Shown here piece by piece: positions 51,200 through 64,000 of a stretch of DNA of 64,000 nt (position 1 is the first letter of the stretch; every line of letters begins with the position of its first letter). The notes beneath the pieces were generated by a model. The model was not told the DNA's origin and searched no databases. It saw nothing but the letters and a program-made list of their open reading frames with translations. Origin of the DNA: Warburgia ugandensis (taxonomy: Eukaryota; Streptophyta; Magnoliopsida; Canellales; Canellaceae); NCBI GenBank assembly GCA_035236585.1, contig CP141128.1, forward strand, positions 24,767,618-24,831,617, in the 5' to 3' direction. Position numbers and translations under genes: made by a program.

Positions 51200-53610
51200 T
51201 TGTGCAATTAAATGATTTACTTCTTAAATACTCATAACCTGATCATGGAATAGTACAATTTTAAGGTTGTTACACCGGTGAGCCACCCCAATATCAAAAT
51301 TGAACTGCAAAGTTTCTTCATTTTTTTATCTCTTTTAATGAATGAAATAGCCTGACTTTGAAGTACCATAACTCCTTGAAATGAATCTATTTTTGGCGTT
51401 CCTTGGCTGGTTGAATTCGATTTTCTGAGTACTATCTAATGGTTTTAGCATTAGTTTGAAATTATTATGCTATTAAAGGATATACTTCTAAAATAATCGT
51501 AACCTAATCATGGAATATTAAAATTTTATGGTAGTGACACCACTGAGCCTCCCCAATATCAAAATTGACCTACGAGTTCTGGATTTTTTTTTCACTTCTA
51601 AATAATGAAATACCCTAACTTTGAACTCCCATAACTCCTTCATAAGAACTCTATTTTATGTGTTCCTTGGCTAGTTGCATTCCATTTTCTAAGTACTAAT
51701 GGTTTTAGCTTTAATCTGAAATTATTATGCTCTTAAAAGATATACTTCTTAAATACTAGTAACCTGATCATGGAATAGTAAAATTTTAAGGTTGTTACAT
51801 CGGTGAGCCTCCCGAATTTCAAAATTGACCCACGAAGTTTCTGGGTTTTGTTTTTCACTTTTAATTAATGAAATAGCATGACTATGAAGTCCCATAACTC
51901 CTCGAAATGAACTCTATTTGTGGCGTTCCTTGGCTGGATGAATTCCATTTTCTGGGTACTATCTAGTGGTTTCAGCTTTAGTTTGAAATTATTATGCTAT
52001 TAAAAGATATACTTCTAAAATACTCATAACTTGAACATGGAATATTAAAATCTTATGGTTGTTACACCGATGAGCCTCCACAATATCAAAATTGACCTGC
52101 AAGGTTTCTGGGTTTTTTTTTCTAGTTTTAATTAATGAAATAGCTTGACTTTCAACTCCCAAAACTCCTTTATACGAACTCTATTTTCTGCATTCCTTGG
52201 CAAGGTGGATTCCATTTTCTGAGTAATATCTAATGGTTTCAGTTTTAATTTGAAATTATTATGCTACTAAAAGATATACTCCTTACACCCTCATAACCTG
52301 ATTATGGAATATTAAAATTTTATGGTTGTTTCATCGGTGAGCCTCCCCAATATCAAAATTGACCCACGAGGTTTCTGGGATTTTTTTTTGAACTTTTAAT
52401 TTATGAAATAGCCTGACTTTGAAGTCCCATAACTCCTTGAAACAAAGTCTATTTTTGGCGTTCCATGGCTGGTTGAAATCCATTTTCTGAGTACTATCTA
52501 ATGATTTCAACTTTAGTTTGAAATTATTATGATATCAAAAGATATACTTCTAAAATACACGTAACCTGATCGTGGAATATTAAAATTTTATGGTTGTTAC
52601 ACCGATGAGCCTCCCCAATATAAAAATTGACCTACGAGGTGTCTGGGTTTTTTTTTTCACTTTTAATTAATGAAATAGCCTAACTTTGAAGCCCCATAAC
52701 TCCTTCGTACGAACTCTATTTTCAGGATTCCTTGGCTGGTTGGATTCCATTTTTTTAGTACTATCTAATGGTTTCAGCTTTAATTTGAAATGATTATCCT
52801 ATTAAAAGATATACATCTTAAATACTCGTAACCTGATCATGGAATAGTAAAATTTTAAGCTTGTTACACCAATGAGCCTCCCCAATGTCAAAATTGACCC
52901 GCGAAGTTTCTGCATTTTTTTATCACTTTTAATTAATGAAATACCCTGACTTTGAATTCCCATAACTCCTTAATACAAACTCTATTTTCAACGTTCCTTG
53001 ACTGGTTGGATTCCATTTTTTGAGTACCATCTAATTGTTTCAGCTTCAATTTCAAATTATTGTGCAATTAAAAGATATACTTCTTAAATACTCGTAACCT
53101 GATCATGGAATAGTAAAATTTTATGGTAGTTACACTGGTGAGCCTCGCCAATATAATAATTGTCCCCTGAGGTTTCCTGGTTTTTTTTTTCAATTTTAAT
53201 TAATGAAATAGCCTGACTTTGAAGTCCCATAACTCCTTCATACGAACTCTATTTTATGTGTTCCTTGGCTGGTTGCATTCCATTGTCTGAGTACTAATGG
53301 TTTAAGCTTTAATATGAAATTATTATGCTCTTAAAAGATATGCTTTTGAAATACTCGTAAGCTGATCATGGAAGAGTAAAATTTTAAGGTTGTTACACCG
53401 GTGAGCCTCCTGAATTTCAAAATTGACCGACAAAGTTTCTGGGTTTTTTTTTCCCTTTTAATTAATGAAATAGCATGACTTTGAAGTCCCATAACTCCTC
53501 GAAATGAACTCTATTTGTTGCGTTCCTTGGCTGGTTGAATTCCATTTTCAGAGTACTATCTAATGGTTTCAGCTTTAGTTTCAAATTATTATGCTATTAA
53601 AAGATATACT
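51200..53610. repeat. Nine-monomer tract, left copy of a 12-monomer-offset duplication
   Basis: Matches 54390-56800 at an offset of 3188-3190 bp. Anchors: GAAGTACCATAACTCC with AAATGAATCTATTT (about 51360 and 54548), AATGATTTAC (51211 and 54399), TGCATTCCATTGTCTG (53274 and 56464). Similarity fades after about 53.6 kb. Confidence 0.85.
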
Positions 53611-54389
53611 TCTTTAAATACACGTAACCTGATCATGGAATATTAAAATTTCATGGTTGTTACACCGATGAGCCTCCCCAATATCAAAATTGAACTGCGC
53701 GGTTTCTGGGTTTTTTTTTCACTTTTAATTAATGAAATAACGTAATTTTTAAGTCCCATGACTCCTTCATATGCACTCTATTTTCTGCGTTCCTTGGCTG
53801 GTTGGATTCCATTTTCTGAGTGCTATCTAATGGTTTCAACATTAATGTGAAATTATTATGCTATTAAAAGATATACTTCTTAAATACTCCTAACCTGTTC
53901 ATGGAATAGTAAAATTTTAAGGTTGTTACACCGATGAGCCTCCCCAATATCGAAATTGAGCCACGAAGTTTCTGAATTTTTTTATCACTTTTAATTAATG
54001 AAATAGCCTGACTTTGAAGTCCTATAACTCCTTGATACGAACACTATTTTCGGCGTTCCTTGATTGGTTGGATTCCATATTCTGAGTACCATCTAATTGT
54101 TTCAGCTTCAGTTTCAAATTATTGTGCAATTAAAAGAGATACTTCTTAAATACTCATAACCAGATCATGGAATAGTAAAATTTTAAGGTTGTTACACCGG
54201 TGAGACATGCCAATAACAAAATTGACCCATGAGGTTTCCGGGTTATTTTTTCAGTTTTAATTAATGAAATTGCCTGATTTTGAGGTCCCATAACTCCTTC
54301 ATACGAACTCTATTTTAGGCGTTCCTTGACTGGCTGGATTCCATTTTCTGAGTACCATCTAATGGTTTCAGCTTCAGTTTCAAATTATT

Positions 54390-56800
54390 GTGCAATTAAA
54401 TGATTTACTTCTTAAATACTCATAACCTGATCATGGAATAGTACAATTTTAAGGTTGTTACACCGGTGAGCCACCCCAATATTAAAATTGAACTGCAAAG
54501 TTTCTTCGTTTTTTTATCTCTTTTAATGAATGAAATAGCCTGACTTTGAAGTACCATAACTCCTTGAAATGAATCTATTTTCGGCGTTCCTTGGCTGGTT
54601 GAATTCGATTTTCTGAGTACTATCTAATGGTTTTAGCATTAGTTTGAAATTATTATGCTATTAAAGGATATACTTCTTAAATACTCGTAACCCAATCATG
54701 GAATATTAAAATTTTATGGTAGTTACACCACTGAGCCTCCCCAATATCAAAATTGACCTACGAGGTTTCTGGATTTTTTTTTCACTTCTAAATATTGAAA
54801 TACCTTGACTTTGAACTCCCATAACTCCTTCATAAGAACTCTATTTTATGTGTTCCTTGGCTAGTTGCATTCCATTTTCTAAGTACTAATGGTTTTAGCT
54901 TTAATCTGAAATTATTATGCTCTTAAAAGATATACTTCTTAAATACTAGTAACCTGATCATGGAATAGTAAAATTTTAAGGTTGTTACATCGGTGAGCCT
55001 CCCAAATTTCAAAATTGACCCACGAAGTTTCTGGGTTTTGTTTTTCACTTTTAATTAATGAAATAGCATGACTATGAAGTCCCATAACTCCTCGAAATGA
55101 ACTCTATTTGTGGCGTTCCTTGGCTGGATGAATTCCATTTTCTGGGTACTATCTAGTGGTTTCAGCTTTAGTTTGAAATTATTATGCTATTAAAAGATAT
55201 ACTTCTAAAATACTCATAACTTGAACATGGAATATTAAAAGTTTATGGTTGTTACACCGATGAGCCTCCACAATATCAAAATTGACCTGCAAGGTTTCTG
55301 GGGTTTTTTTTCCAGTTTTAATTAATGAAATAGGTTGACTTTCAACTCCCAAAAATCCTTTATACGAACTCTATTTTCTGCATTCCTTGGCAGGGTGGAT
55401 TCCATTTTCTGAGTAATATCTAATGGTTTCAGTTTTAATTTGAAATTATTATGCTACTAAAAGATATACTCCTTACACCCTCATAACCTGATTATGGAAT
55501 ATTAAAATTTTATGGTTGTTTCATCGGTGAGCCTCCCCAATATCAAAATTGACCCACGAGGTTTCTGGGATTTTTTTTTGAACTTTTAATTTATGAAATA
55601 GCCTAACTTTGAAGTCCCATAACTCCTTGAAACGAAGTCTATTTTCGGCGTTCCATGGCTGGTTGAAATCCATTTTCTGAGTACTATCTAATGATTTCAA
55701 CTTTAGTTTGAAATTATTATGATATCAAAAGATATACTTCTAAAATACACGTAACCTGATCGTGGAATATTAAAATTTTATGGTTGTTACACCGATGAGC
55801 CTCCCCAATATAAAAATTGAGCTACGAGGTGTCTGGGTTTTTTTTTTCACTTTTAATTAATGAAATAGCCTAACTTTGAAGCCCCATAACTCCTTCGTAC
55901 GAACTCTATTTTCTGCGTTCCTTGGCTGGTTGGATTCCATTTTCTTAGTACTATCTAATGGTTTCAGCTCTAGTTTGAAATTATTATGCTATTAAAAGAT
56001 ATACTTCTTAAATACTCGTAACCTGATCATGGAATAGTAACATTTTAAGGTTGTTACACCGATGAGCCTCCCCAATGTCCAAATTGACCCGCGAAGTTTC
56101 TGCATTTTTTTATCACTTTTAATTAATGAAATACCCTGACTTTGAAGTCCCATAACTCCTTAATACAAACTCTATTTTCAACGTTCCTTGACTGGTTGGA
56201 TTCCATCTTTTGAGTACCATCTAATTGTTTCAGCTTCAGTTACAAATTATTGTGCAATTAAAAGATATACTTCTTAAATACTCGTAACCTGATCATGGAA
56301 TAGTAAAATTTTACGGTAGTTACACCGGTGAGCCTCGCCAATATCATAATTGTCCCCTGAGGTTTCCTGGTTTTTTTTTTCAATTTTAATTAATGAAATA
56401 GCCTGACTTTGAAGTCCCATAACTCCTTCATACGAACTCTATTTTATGTGTTCCTTGGCTGGTTGCATTCCATTGTCTGAGTACTAATGGTTTTAGCTTT
56501 AATCTGAAATTATTATGCTCTTAAAAGATATGCTTCTGAAATACTCGTAAGCTGAACATGGAATAGTAAAATTTTAAGGTTGTTACACCGGTGAGCCTCC
56601 CAAATTTCAAAATTGAGACACAAAGTTTCTGGGTTTTTTTTCTCACTTTTAATTAATGAAATAGCATGACTTTGAAGTCCCATAACTCCTTGAAACAAAC
56701 TCTATTTGTTGCGTTCCTTGGCTGGTTGAATACCATTTTCTGAGTACTATCTAATGGTTTCAGCATTAGTTTCAAATTATTATGCTATTAAAAGATATAC
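54390..56800. repeat. Nine-monomer tract, right copy of a 12-monomer-offset duplication
   Basis: Partner of 51200-53610. The sequence just to its left (about 53.88-54.39 kb) instead matches 48.84-49.35 kb, sharing ATTTTAGGCGTTCC and GACTGGCTGG, so the duplications are nested. Confidence 0.85.
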
Positions 56801-58554
56801 TTCTAAAATACTCATAACTTGATCATGGAATATTAAAATTTTATGGTTGTTACACCGATGAGCCTCCATAATATCAAAATTAACCTGCAAGGTTTCTGGG
56901 TGTTTTTTTTTTTGTTTTAATTAATGAAATAGCCTGACTTTCAACTCCCAAAACTCCTTCATACGAACTCTATTTTATGCGTTCCTTCGCATGCTGGATT
57001 CCGTTTTCTAAGTAATATCTAATGGTTTCAGTTTTAATTTGAAATTATTATGCTACTTAAAGATATACTCCTTACACCCTCGTAACCTGATTATGGAATA
57101 TTAAAATTTTTTGGTTGTTACACCGGTGAGCGTCCCCAATACCAAAATTGACCCACAAGGTTTCAAGAATTTTTTTTTGAACTTTTAATTAATGAAATAG
57201 CCTGACTTTGGAGTCCCATAACTCCTTGAAACGAAGTCTATTTTTGGCGTTCCATGGCTGGTTGAAATCCATTTTCTGAGTACTATCTAATGATTTCAAC
57301 TTTAGTTCGAAATTATTATGATATTAAAAGATATACTTCTAAAATACACGTAACCTGATCGTGGAATATTAAAATTTTATGGTTGTTACACTGATGAGCC
57401 TCCCTAATATCAAAATTAACCTATGAGGTTTCTGGGTTTTTTTTTTTACTTTTAATTAATGAAATAGCCTAACTTTCAAGCCCCATAACTCCTTCATACG
57501 AACTCTATTTTCTACGTTCCCTGGCAGGCTGGATTCCGTTTTCTAAGTAATATCTAATGGTTTCAGCTTTAGTTTGAAATTATTATGCTATTAAAAGATA
57601 TACTTCTTAAATACTCGTCACCTGTTCATGGAATAGTAAAATTTTAAGGTTGTTACACCGATGAGCCTCCCCAATATCAAAATTGAGCCGCTAAGTTTCT
57701 GCTTTTGTTTATCACTTTTAATTAATGAAATAGCCTAACTTTGAAGCCGCATAACTCCTTCATATGAACTCTATTTTCTGCGTTCCTTGGCTGGTTGGAT
57801 TCCATTTTCTGATTACTATCTAATGGTTTCAGCTTTAGTTTGAAACTATTACGCTATTAAAAGATATACTTCTTAAATACTCGTAAGCTGATCATGGAAT
57901 AGTAAAATTTTAAGGTTGTTACACCGATGAGCCTCCCTAAAGTTTCTGCATTTTTTTATCACTTTTAATTAATGAAATAGCCTGACTTTGAAGTCCCATA
58001 ACTCCATAATACGAACTCTATTTTCAACGTTCCTTGATTGGTTGGATTTCAAAATTATTATGCTCTTAAAAGATATACTTCTTAAATACTCGTAACCTGA
58101 TCATGGAATAGTAAAATTTTAAGGCTATTACACCGGTGAGCCTCTCGAATTTCAAAATTGACCCACAAAGTTTCTGGTTTTTTTTTCACTTTTAATTAAT
58201 GAAATAGCATGACTTTGAAGTCCCATAACTCCTTGAAACAATCTCTATTTGTGGCGTTCCTTGGCTGGTTGAATTGCATTTTCTGAGTACTATGTAATGG
58301 TTTCAGCTTTAGTTTGAAATTATTATGCTATTAAAAGATATACTTCTAAAATACTCATAACTTGATCTTGGAATATTAAAATTTTATGGTTGTTACATCG
58401 ATGAGTCTCCACAATATCAAAATTGACCTGCAAGGTTTCTGGGTGTTTTTTTTTTTTTTTAATTAATGAAATAGCCTGACTTTCAACTCCCAAAACTCCT
58501 TCATACGAACTCTTTATTCTGCATTCCTTGGCAGGCTGGATTCCATTTTCTGAG

Positions 58555-58870
58555 TAATATCTAATGGTTTCAGTTTTAATTTGAAATTATTATGCTACTA
58601 AAAGATATACTCCTTGCACCCTCGTAACCTGATTATGGAATATTAAAATTTTATGGTTGTTACACCGGTGAGCGTCCCCAAAATGAAAATTGACCCACGA
58701 GGTTTCTAGAATGTTTTTTTAACATTTAATTAATGAAATAGCCTGAGTTTGATGTCCCATAACTCCTTGAAACGAAGTCTATTTTCGGCATTCCGTGGCT
58801 GGCTGGATTCCATTTTTTGAGTACTATCTAATGGTTTCAGCTTTAGTTTGAAATTATTATGCTATTAAAA
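58555..58870. repeat. Monomer tract duplicated at 59890-60205
   Basis: Shares CTCCTTGCACCCTCGTAACC, GAGCGTCCCCAAAATG (58671 and 60006) and TAGAATGTTTTTTTAACA with 59890-60205. The offset is 1335 bp (five monomers). Confidence 0.8.
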
Positions 58871-59639
58871 GATATACTTCTTAAATACTTGTAACCTGAT
58901 CATGGAATAATAAAATTTTAAGCTTGTTACACCGATGAGCCTCCTCAATATCAAAATTGACCCGCGAAGTTTCTGGTTTTTTTTATCACTTTTAATTAAG
59001 GAAATAGCCTGACTTTCAAGTCCCATAACTCCTTGATAAGAACTCTATTTTCAGAGTTCCCTGACAAGTTGGATTCCATTTTCTGAGTACCATCTAATCG
59101 TTTCAGCTTCAGTTTCAAATTATTGTGCAATTAAAATATATACTTCTTAAATACTTGTAACCTGATGATGCAATATTAAAATTTAAAGGTTGTTACAAGT
59201 TGAGCCTCCCCAATATCAAAATTAACCCACGAAGTTTCTCGGTTTTTTTTTTTTTACTTTTAATTAACGAAATAACCTGACTTTGAAGTCCCTTAACTCC
59301 TTGAAACGAACTCTATTTTCGGCATTCCTTGGCTGGTTGAATTCTATTTTCTGAGTACTATCTAATGGTTTCAGCATTAGTTTGAAATTATTATGCTATT
59401 AAAACATATACTTCTAAAATACTCGTAACCTAATCATGGAATATTAAAATTTTAAGGTTGTTACACCACTGAGCCTCCCCAATATCAAAATTGAACTACG
59501 AGGTTTCTGGATTTTTTTTTCACCTTTAATTAATGAAATAGCCTAACTTTGAAGTCCCATAACTCCATCATACGAACTCTATTTTCCGCATTCCTTAGCT
59601 GGTTCGATTCCATTTTCTGAGTGCTATTTAATGGTTTCA

Positions 59640-59900
59640 GCTTGAATTTGAATATATTATGCTATTGAAAGATATACTTCTTAAATACTCACAACCTGAT
59701 CATGGAGTAGTAAAATTTTAAGGTTGTTACACTGGTGAGCCTCGCCAATATGAAAATTGAGACATGGTATTTCTATGTTTTTCTTTTCAGTTTTCAATAA
59801 TGAAATAGCCCTCACTATGAAGTCCAACAACTCCTTCATATGCACTCTATTTTCAGCATTCCTTAGCTCATTGGAGTCCATTTTCTAAGTAATATCTAAT
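59640..59900. repeat. Monomer duplicated at 63365-63625
   Basis: Offset 3726 bp (14 monomers). Both copies have GAATTTGAATATATTATGC, GACATGGTATTTCTATG, TTTTCAATAATG and CTATGAAGTCCAACAACTCC. Right after 59900 the sequence switches to the tract shared with 58555, which marks a recombination junction. Confidence 0.8.
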
Positions 59901-61140
59901 GGTTTCAGTTTTAATTTGAAATTATTATGCTACTAAAAGATATACTCCTTGCACCCTCGTAACCTGATTATGGAATATTAAAATTTTATGGTTGTTGCAC
60001 CGGTGAGCGTCCCCAAAATGAAAATTGACCCACGAGGTTTCTAGAATGTTTTTTTAACATTTAATTAATGAAATAGCCTGAGTTTGATGTCCCATAACTC
60101 CTTGAAACGAAGTCTATTTTCGGCATTCCATGGCTGGCTGGATTCCATTTTTTGAGTACTATCTAATGGTTTCAGCTTTAGTTTGAAATTATTATGCTAT
60201 TAAAAGATATACTTCTTAAATACTCGTAACCTGATCATGGAATTGTAAAATTTTAAGGTTGTTACACCGGTGAGCCTCCCGAATATCAAAATTGACCCAC
60301 GAAGTTTCTGGGTTTTTTTTTTCACTTTTAATTAATGAAATAGCATGACTTTGAAGTCCCATAACTCCTTGAAACGAACTCTATTTGTGGCGTTCCTTGG
60401 CTGGTTGAATTCCATTTTCTGAGTACTATCTAATGGTTTCAGCTTTAGTCTGAAATTATTATGCTATTAAAAGATATACTTCTAAAATACTCGTAACTTG
60501 ATCATGGAATATTAAAATTTTATCGTTGTTACACCGATGAGCCTCCACAATATCAAAATTGATCCACGAGGATTCTGGGGTTTTTTTTTCAGTTTTAATT
60601 AATGAAATAGCCTGACTTTCAAGTCCCAAAATTCATTCATACGAACTCTATTTTTTGCATTCCTTCGCTGGTTGGATTCCATTTTCTGAGTAGTATCTAA
60701 TGGTTTCAGTTTTAATTTGAAATTATTATGCTATTAAAACCTATACTTCTAAAATACTCGTAACCTAATCATGGAATATTAAAATTTTAAGGTTGTTACA
60801 CCACTGAGCCTCCGTAATATCAAAATTGACTTATGAGGTTTCTGGATTTTTTTTTCACTTTTAATTAATGAAATAGCCTAACTTTGATGTCCCATAACTC
60901 CATCATACGAACTCTATTTTCTGCATTCCTTGGCTGGTGGGATTCCATTTTCTGAGTACTATCCAATTGTTTTAGCTTTAATATGAAACTATTATGCTAT
61001 TAAAAGATATACTTCTTAAATACTCGTAACATGATCATGGAATAATAAAATTTTAAGGTTGTTACACCGGTGAGCTTCCCCAATATCAAAATTGACCCAC
61101 GATGTTTCTGGATTTTTTTTTCACTTTTAATTAATGAAAT

Positions 61141-61672
61141 GGCATGAATTTGAAGTCCCATAACTCCTTGAAACGAACTCTATTTTCGGCGTTCCTTGGC
61201 TAGTTGAACTCCATTTTCTGAGTACTATCTAATGGTTTCAGCTTTAGTTTGAAATTGTTATGCTATTAAAAGATATACTTCTAAAATACTTGTTACCGAA
61301 TCATGGAATATCAAAATTTTATGGTTGTTACACTGATGAGCCTCGCCAATATCAAAATTGACCCACGAGGTTTCTGGGTTTTTTTTTCACTTTTAATTAA
61401 TGAAATGGCATGAATTTGAAGTCCCATAACTCCTTGAAACGAACTCTATTTTCGGCGTTCCTTGGCTAGTTGAACTCCATTTTCTGAGTACTATCTAATG
61501 GTTTCAGCTTTAGTTTGAAATTGTTATGCTATTAAAAGATATACTTCTAAAATACTTGTTACCGAATCATGGAATATCAAAATTTTATGGTTGTTACACT
61601 GATGAGCCTCGCCAATATCAAAATTGACCCACGAGGTTTCTGGGTTTTTTTTTCACTTTTAATTAATGAAAT
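61141..61672. repeat. Apparently exact tandem duplication of one 266-bp monomer
   Basis: 61141-61406 and 61407-61672 read the same by eye, including the 9-T run and rare variants (GGCATGAATTTG, GCTAGTTGAACTCC, ACTTGTTACCGAATC). The monomers before and after differ. It is the youngest visible change in the array, or a possible assembly artefact. Confidence 0.85.
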
Positions 61673-64000
61673 ACCCTAACTTTGAAGTCCCATAACTCCT
61701 TCATACGAACTCTATTTTTTGCGTTCCTTGGCTGGTTGGATTTCATTTTCTTAGTACTATCTAATGGTTTCAGTTTTAATTTGAATTTATTATGCTATTA
61801 AAAGATATATTCCTGACACACTCGTAACCTGATCATGGAATATTAAAATTTCAAGGTTGTTACATCGGTCAGCTTCATCAATATCAAAATTGACCCACGA
61901 GGTTTCTGGGTTATTTTTTTTACTTTTAATTAATGAAATAGCCTAACTTTGAAGTATGATAACTCATTGATACAAACTCTATTTTCGGCATTCCTTGACT
62001 GGTTGGATTTCATTTTCTGAGCACCATCTAATCGTTTCAGCTTCAGTTTCAAATTATTGTGGAATTAAAAGGTATACTTCTTAAATACTCGCAACCTGAT
62101 CATGCAATATTAAAATTTAAAGGTTGTTACACTAGTGAACCTCCCCAATATCACAATTGAACCACGAGGTTTCTTGGTTTTTTTTTTCACTTTTAATTAA
62201 TGAAATACCCTGACTTTGAAGTCCCATAACGTCTTGAAATGAACTCTATTTTCTGCGTTCCTTAGCTGGTTGGATTCTATTTTTTGGGTACTATCTAATG
62301 ATTTCAACTTTAATTTGAATTTATTATGCTATTAAAAGATATACTTCTTAAATACTCGTAACCTGATCACGGAATAGTGCAATTTTAAGGTTGTTACACC
62401 AGTGAGCTTAGCTAATATCAAAATTGACCCACGAGGTTTCCTGGTTTTTTTTTCACTTTTAATTAATGAAATAGCTTGACTTTAATGTCCCAAAACTCCT
62501 TCATACGAACTGCATTTTCTGCATTCCTTGGTTGGTTGGATTCCATTTTCTGAGTACTATCTAATGGTTTCAGCTTTAATTTGAGATTATTATGCTATTA
62601 AAAGATATACATCTTAAATACTCGTAACCTGATCATGGAATAGTACAATTTTAAGGTTGTTACACCAGTGAGCTTAGCCAATATCAAAGTTGACCCATGA
62701 GGTTTCCGGGTTTTTTTTTCACTTTTTATTAATGAAATAGCCTAACTTTGATGTCCCAGAACTCCTTCATACGAACTCTATTTTCTGCATTCCTTGGTTG
62801 GTTGCATTCCATTTTCTGAGTACTATCTAATGGTTTTAGCTTTAATATGAAATTATTATGCTATTACAGGATATACTTCTTAAATACTTGTAACCTGATC
62901 ATGGAATAGTAAAATTTTAAGGTTGTTACACCGTGAGCCTCGCTAATATTAAAATTGACTCATGAGGTTTCTAGGTTTTTTTTCACTTTTAATTAATGAA
63001 ATAGCCTGACTTTGATGTCCCAGAACTCATTCATACGAACTCTATGTTTTGCGTTCCTTGGCTGGTTGGATTCCATTTTATGAGTACTATGCAATGGTTT
63101 CAGCTTTAAATTGAAGTTATTATGCAATTGAAAGGTATACTTCTTAAATACTCGTAACCTGATCATGGAATAGTAAAATTTTAAGCTTGTTACACCGGTA
63201 AGCCTAGCCAAAATCAAAATTGGCCCATGAGGTTTCAATGTTTTTTTTTTTTTTAATTAATGAAATAGCCCTGACTTTGATGTCCCACAACTCCTTCATA
63301 CAGACTATTTTCTGCGGTCCTTGGCTGGTTGGATTCCATTTTCTAAGTGCTATTTAATGGTTTCAACTTGAATTTGAATATATTATGCTATTGAAAGATA
63401 TACTTCTTAAATACTCGCAACCTGATCTTGGAGTAGTAAAATTTTAAGGTTGTTACACTGGTGAGCCTCGCCAATATGAAAATTGAGACATGGTATTTCT
63501 ATGTTTTTCTTTTCAGTTTTCAATAATGAAATAGCCCTCACTATGAAGTCCAACAACTCCTTCATACGCACTCTATTTTCAGCATTCCTTAGCTCGTTGG
63601 AGTCCATTTTCTAAGTAATATCTAATGGTTTTAGTTTTAATTCAAAATTGTTATGCAATTAAAATATATACATCTTGAAAGCTCATGACCTGATCATGGA
63701 ATAGTAAAACATTAAGGTTGTTACACCAGCATGCCCTGCCATTATTGAAATGGATCCTTGAGGTTTCTAGTTTTTTTTTCTTTTTAATTAATGAAATAGC
63801 CATGACTTTGAAGTCCCATAACTCCTTCATATGGACTCCATTTTCTGCGTTCCTTGGCTAGTTGGATTCCATTTTCAAAGCGCTATCTAATGGTTCCAGC
63901 ATTAAATAGAAGATATACTTCTTAAATACTCGTAACCTGATCATGGAATAGTAAAATATTAAGGTTGTTACACAAGCGTGCCCTGCCATTATCGAAATGG

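Larger units (their letters stand above)
48801..64000. repeat. Satellite block 3, right zone
   Basis: About 57 head-to-tail monomers to the window end, where the array continues. Typical variants: TTCTTTAAATACACG, GTGAGACATGCCAATAAC (49.15, 49.42, 50.75, 51.01, 54.20 kb), GAACTGCG or GAACTGCAAAG, ACCCTCATAACC. Segments near 48.84-49.7 and 50.44-51.3 kb match at about 1598 bp (six monomers). A shortened monomer lies near 57.93 kb and another near 58.05 kb, where tracts normally present are missing. B-type monomers reappear at 63.73 and 63.98 kb. No gene or other element is visible. Confidence 0.9.

Noticed and set aside
19302..63607. Many 60-80-codon minus-strand frames with MESNQ..NAENRV..ELWD-like peptides
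   Set aside because: They recur at multiples of the monomer length, start and stop at different points in different units, and are explained by the satellite sequence.
445..64000. Ribosomal spacer or 5S rDNA tandem repeat
   Set aside because: No rRNA gene sequence or Pol III internal promoter boxes are seen in the monomer.

Overview
This window is plant-type repetitive nuclear DNA with no recognisable protein-coding, tRNA or rRNA gene. About 92% of it is one AT-rich satellite, head-to-tail in a single orientation, with a monomer of about 266 bp and roughly 220 monomers in view. The rest is two members of one long-terminal-repeat (LTR) family inserted in the array, plus a divergent LTR-like fragment at the left edge. 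A long plant-style LTR, a solo LTR with a 5-bp target-site duplication and a higher-order satellite array fit pericentromeric, centromeric or knob-like heterochromatin of a seed plant. I cannot name the species.

Layout: 1-420, LTR-like fragment (minus sense) grading into the array; 445-2884, satellite block 1; 2890-5636, complete solo LTR on the minus strand with target duplication CATAC; 5642-12675, satellite block 2, with a duplicated trimer and a hexameric higher-order repeat; 12676-14686, a second LTR on the plus strand, truncated at its 3' end; 14688-64000, satellite block 3. Block 3 has three zones: a dimeric zone (to about 38.8 kb) containing a recent 9-monomer higher-order repeat at 24.6-32.1 kb, a mixed zone with a hexameric repeat (38.8-48.8 kb), and a zone with a 12-monomer duplication (48.8 kb to the end).

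Main result: the satellite monomer appears to be a tandemly amplified U3 end of an LTR related to the two LTRs lodged in it. On the minus strand each monomer starts with an LTR-like terminus (TGTAACAACC). It then follows the first ~290 bp of the LTR in order: CCATTAGAT, GGAATCCAAC, AGTTATGG, a TTTGAAGT-like box (or its counterpart), and a TTTTGATA-loop hairpin. The left-edge fragment looks intermediate between LTR and satellite. Two hairpins in the LTRs keep their pairing despite base changes, and one persists in the satellite.

There is no gene network here. The biology is origin, homogenisation and invasion of a satellite: LTR fragment amplification, dimer and hexamer higher-order repeats, local unequal exchange (down to one apparently exact monomer duplication), and later insertion of LTR retrotransposons, since removed down to a solo LTR and a truncated LTR.
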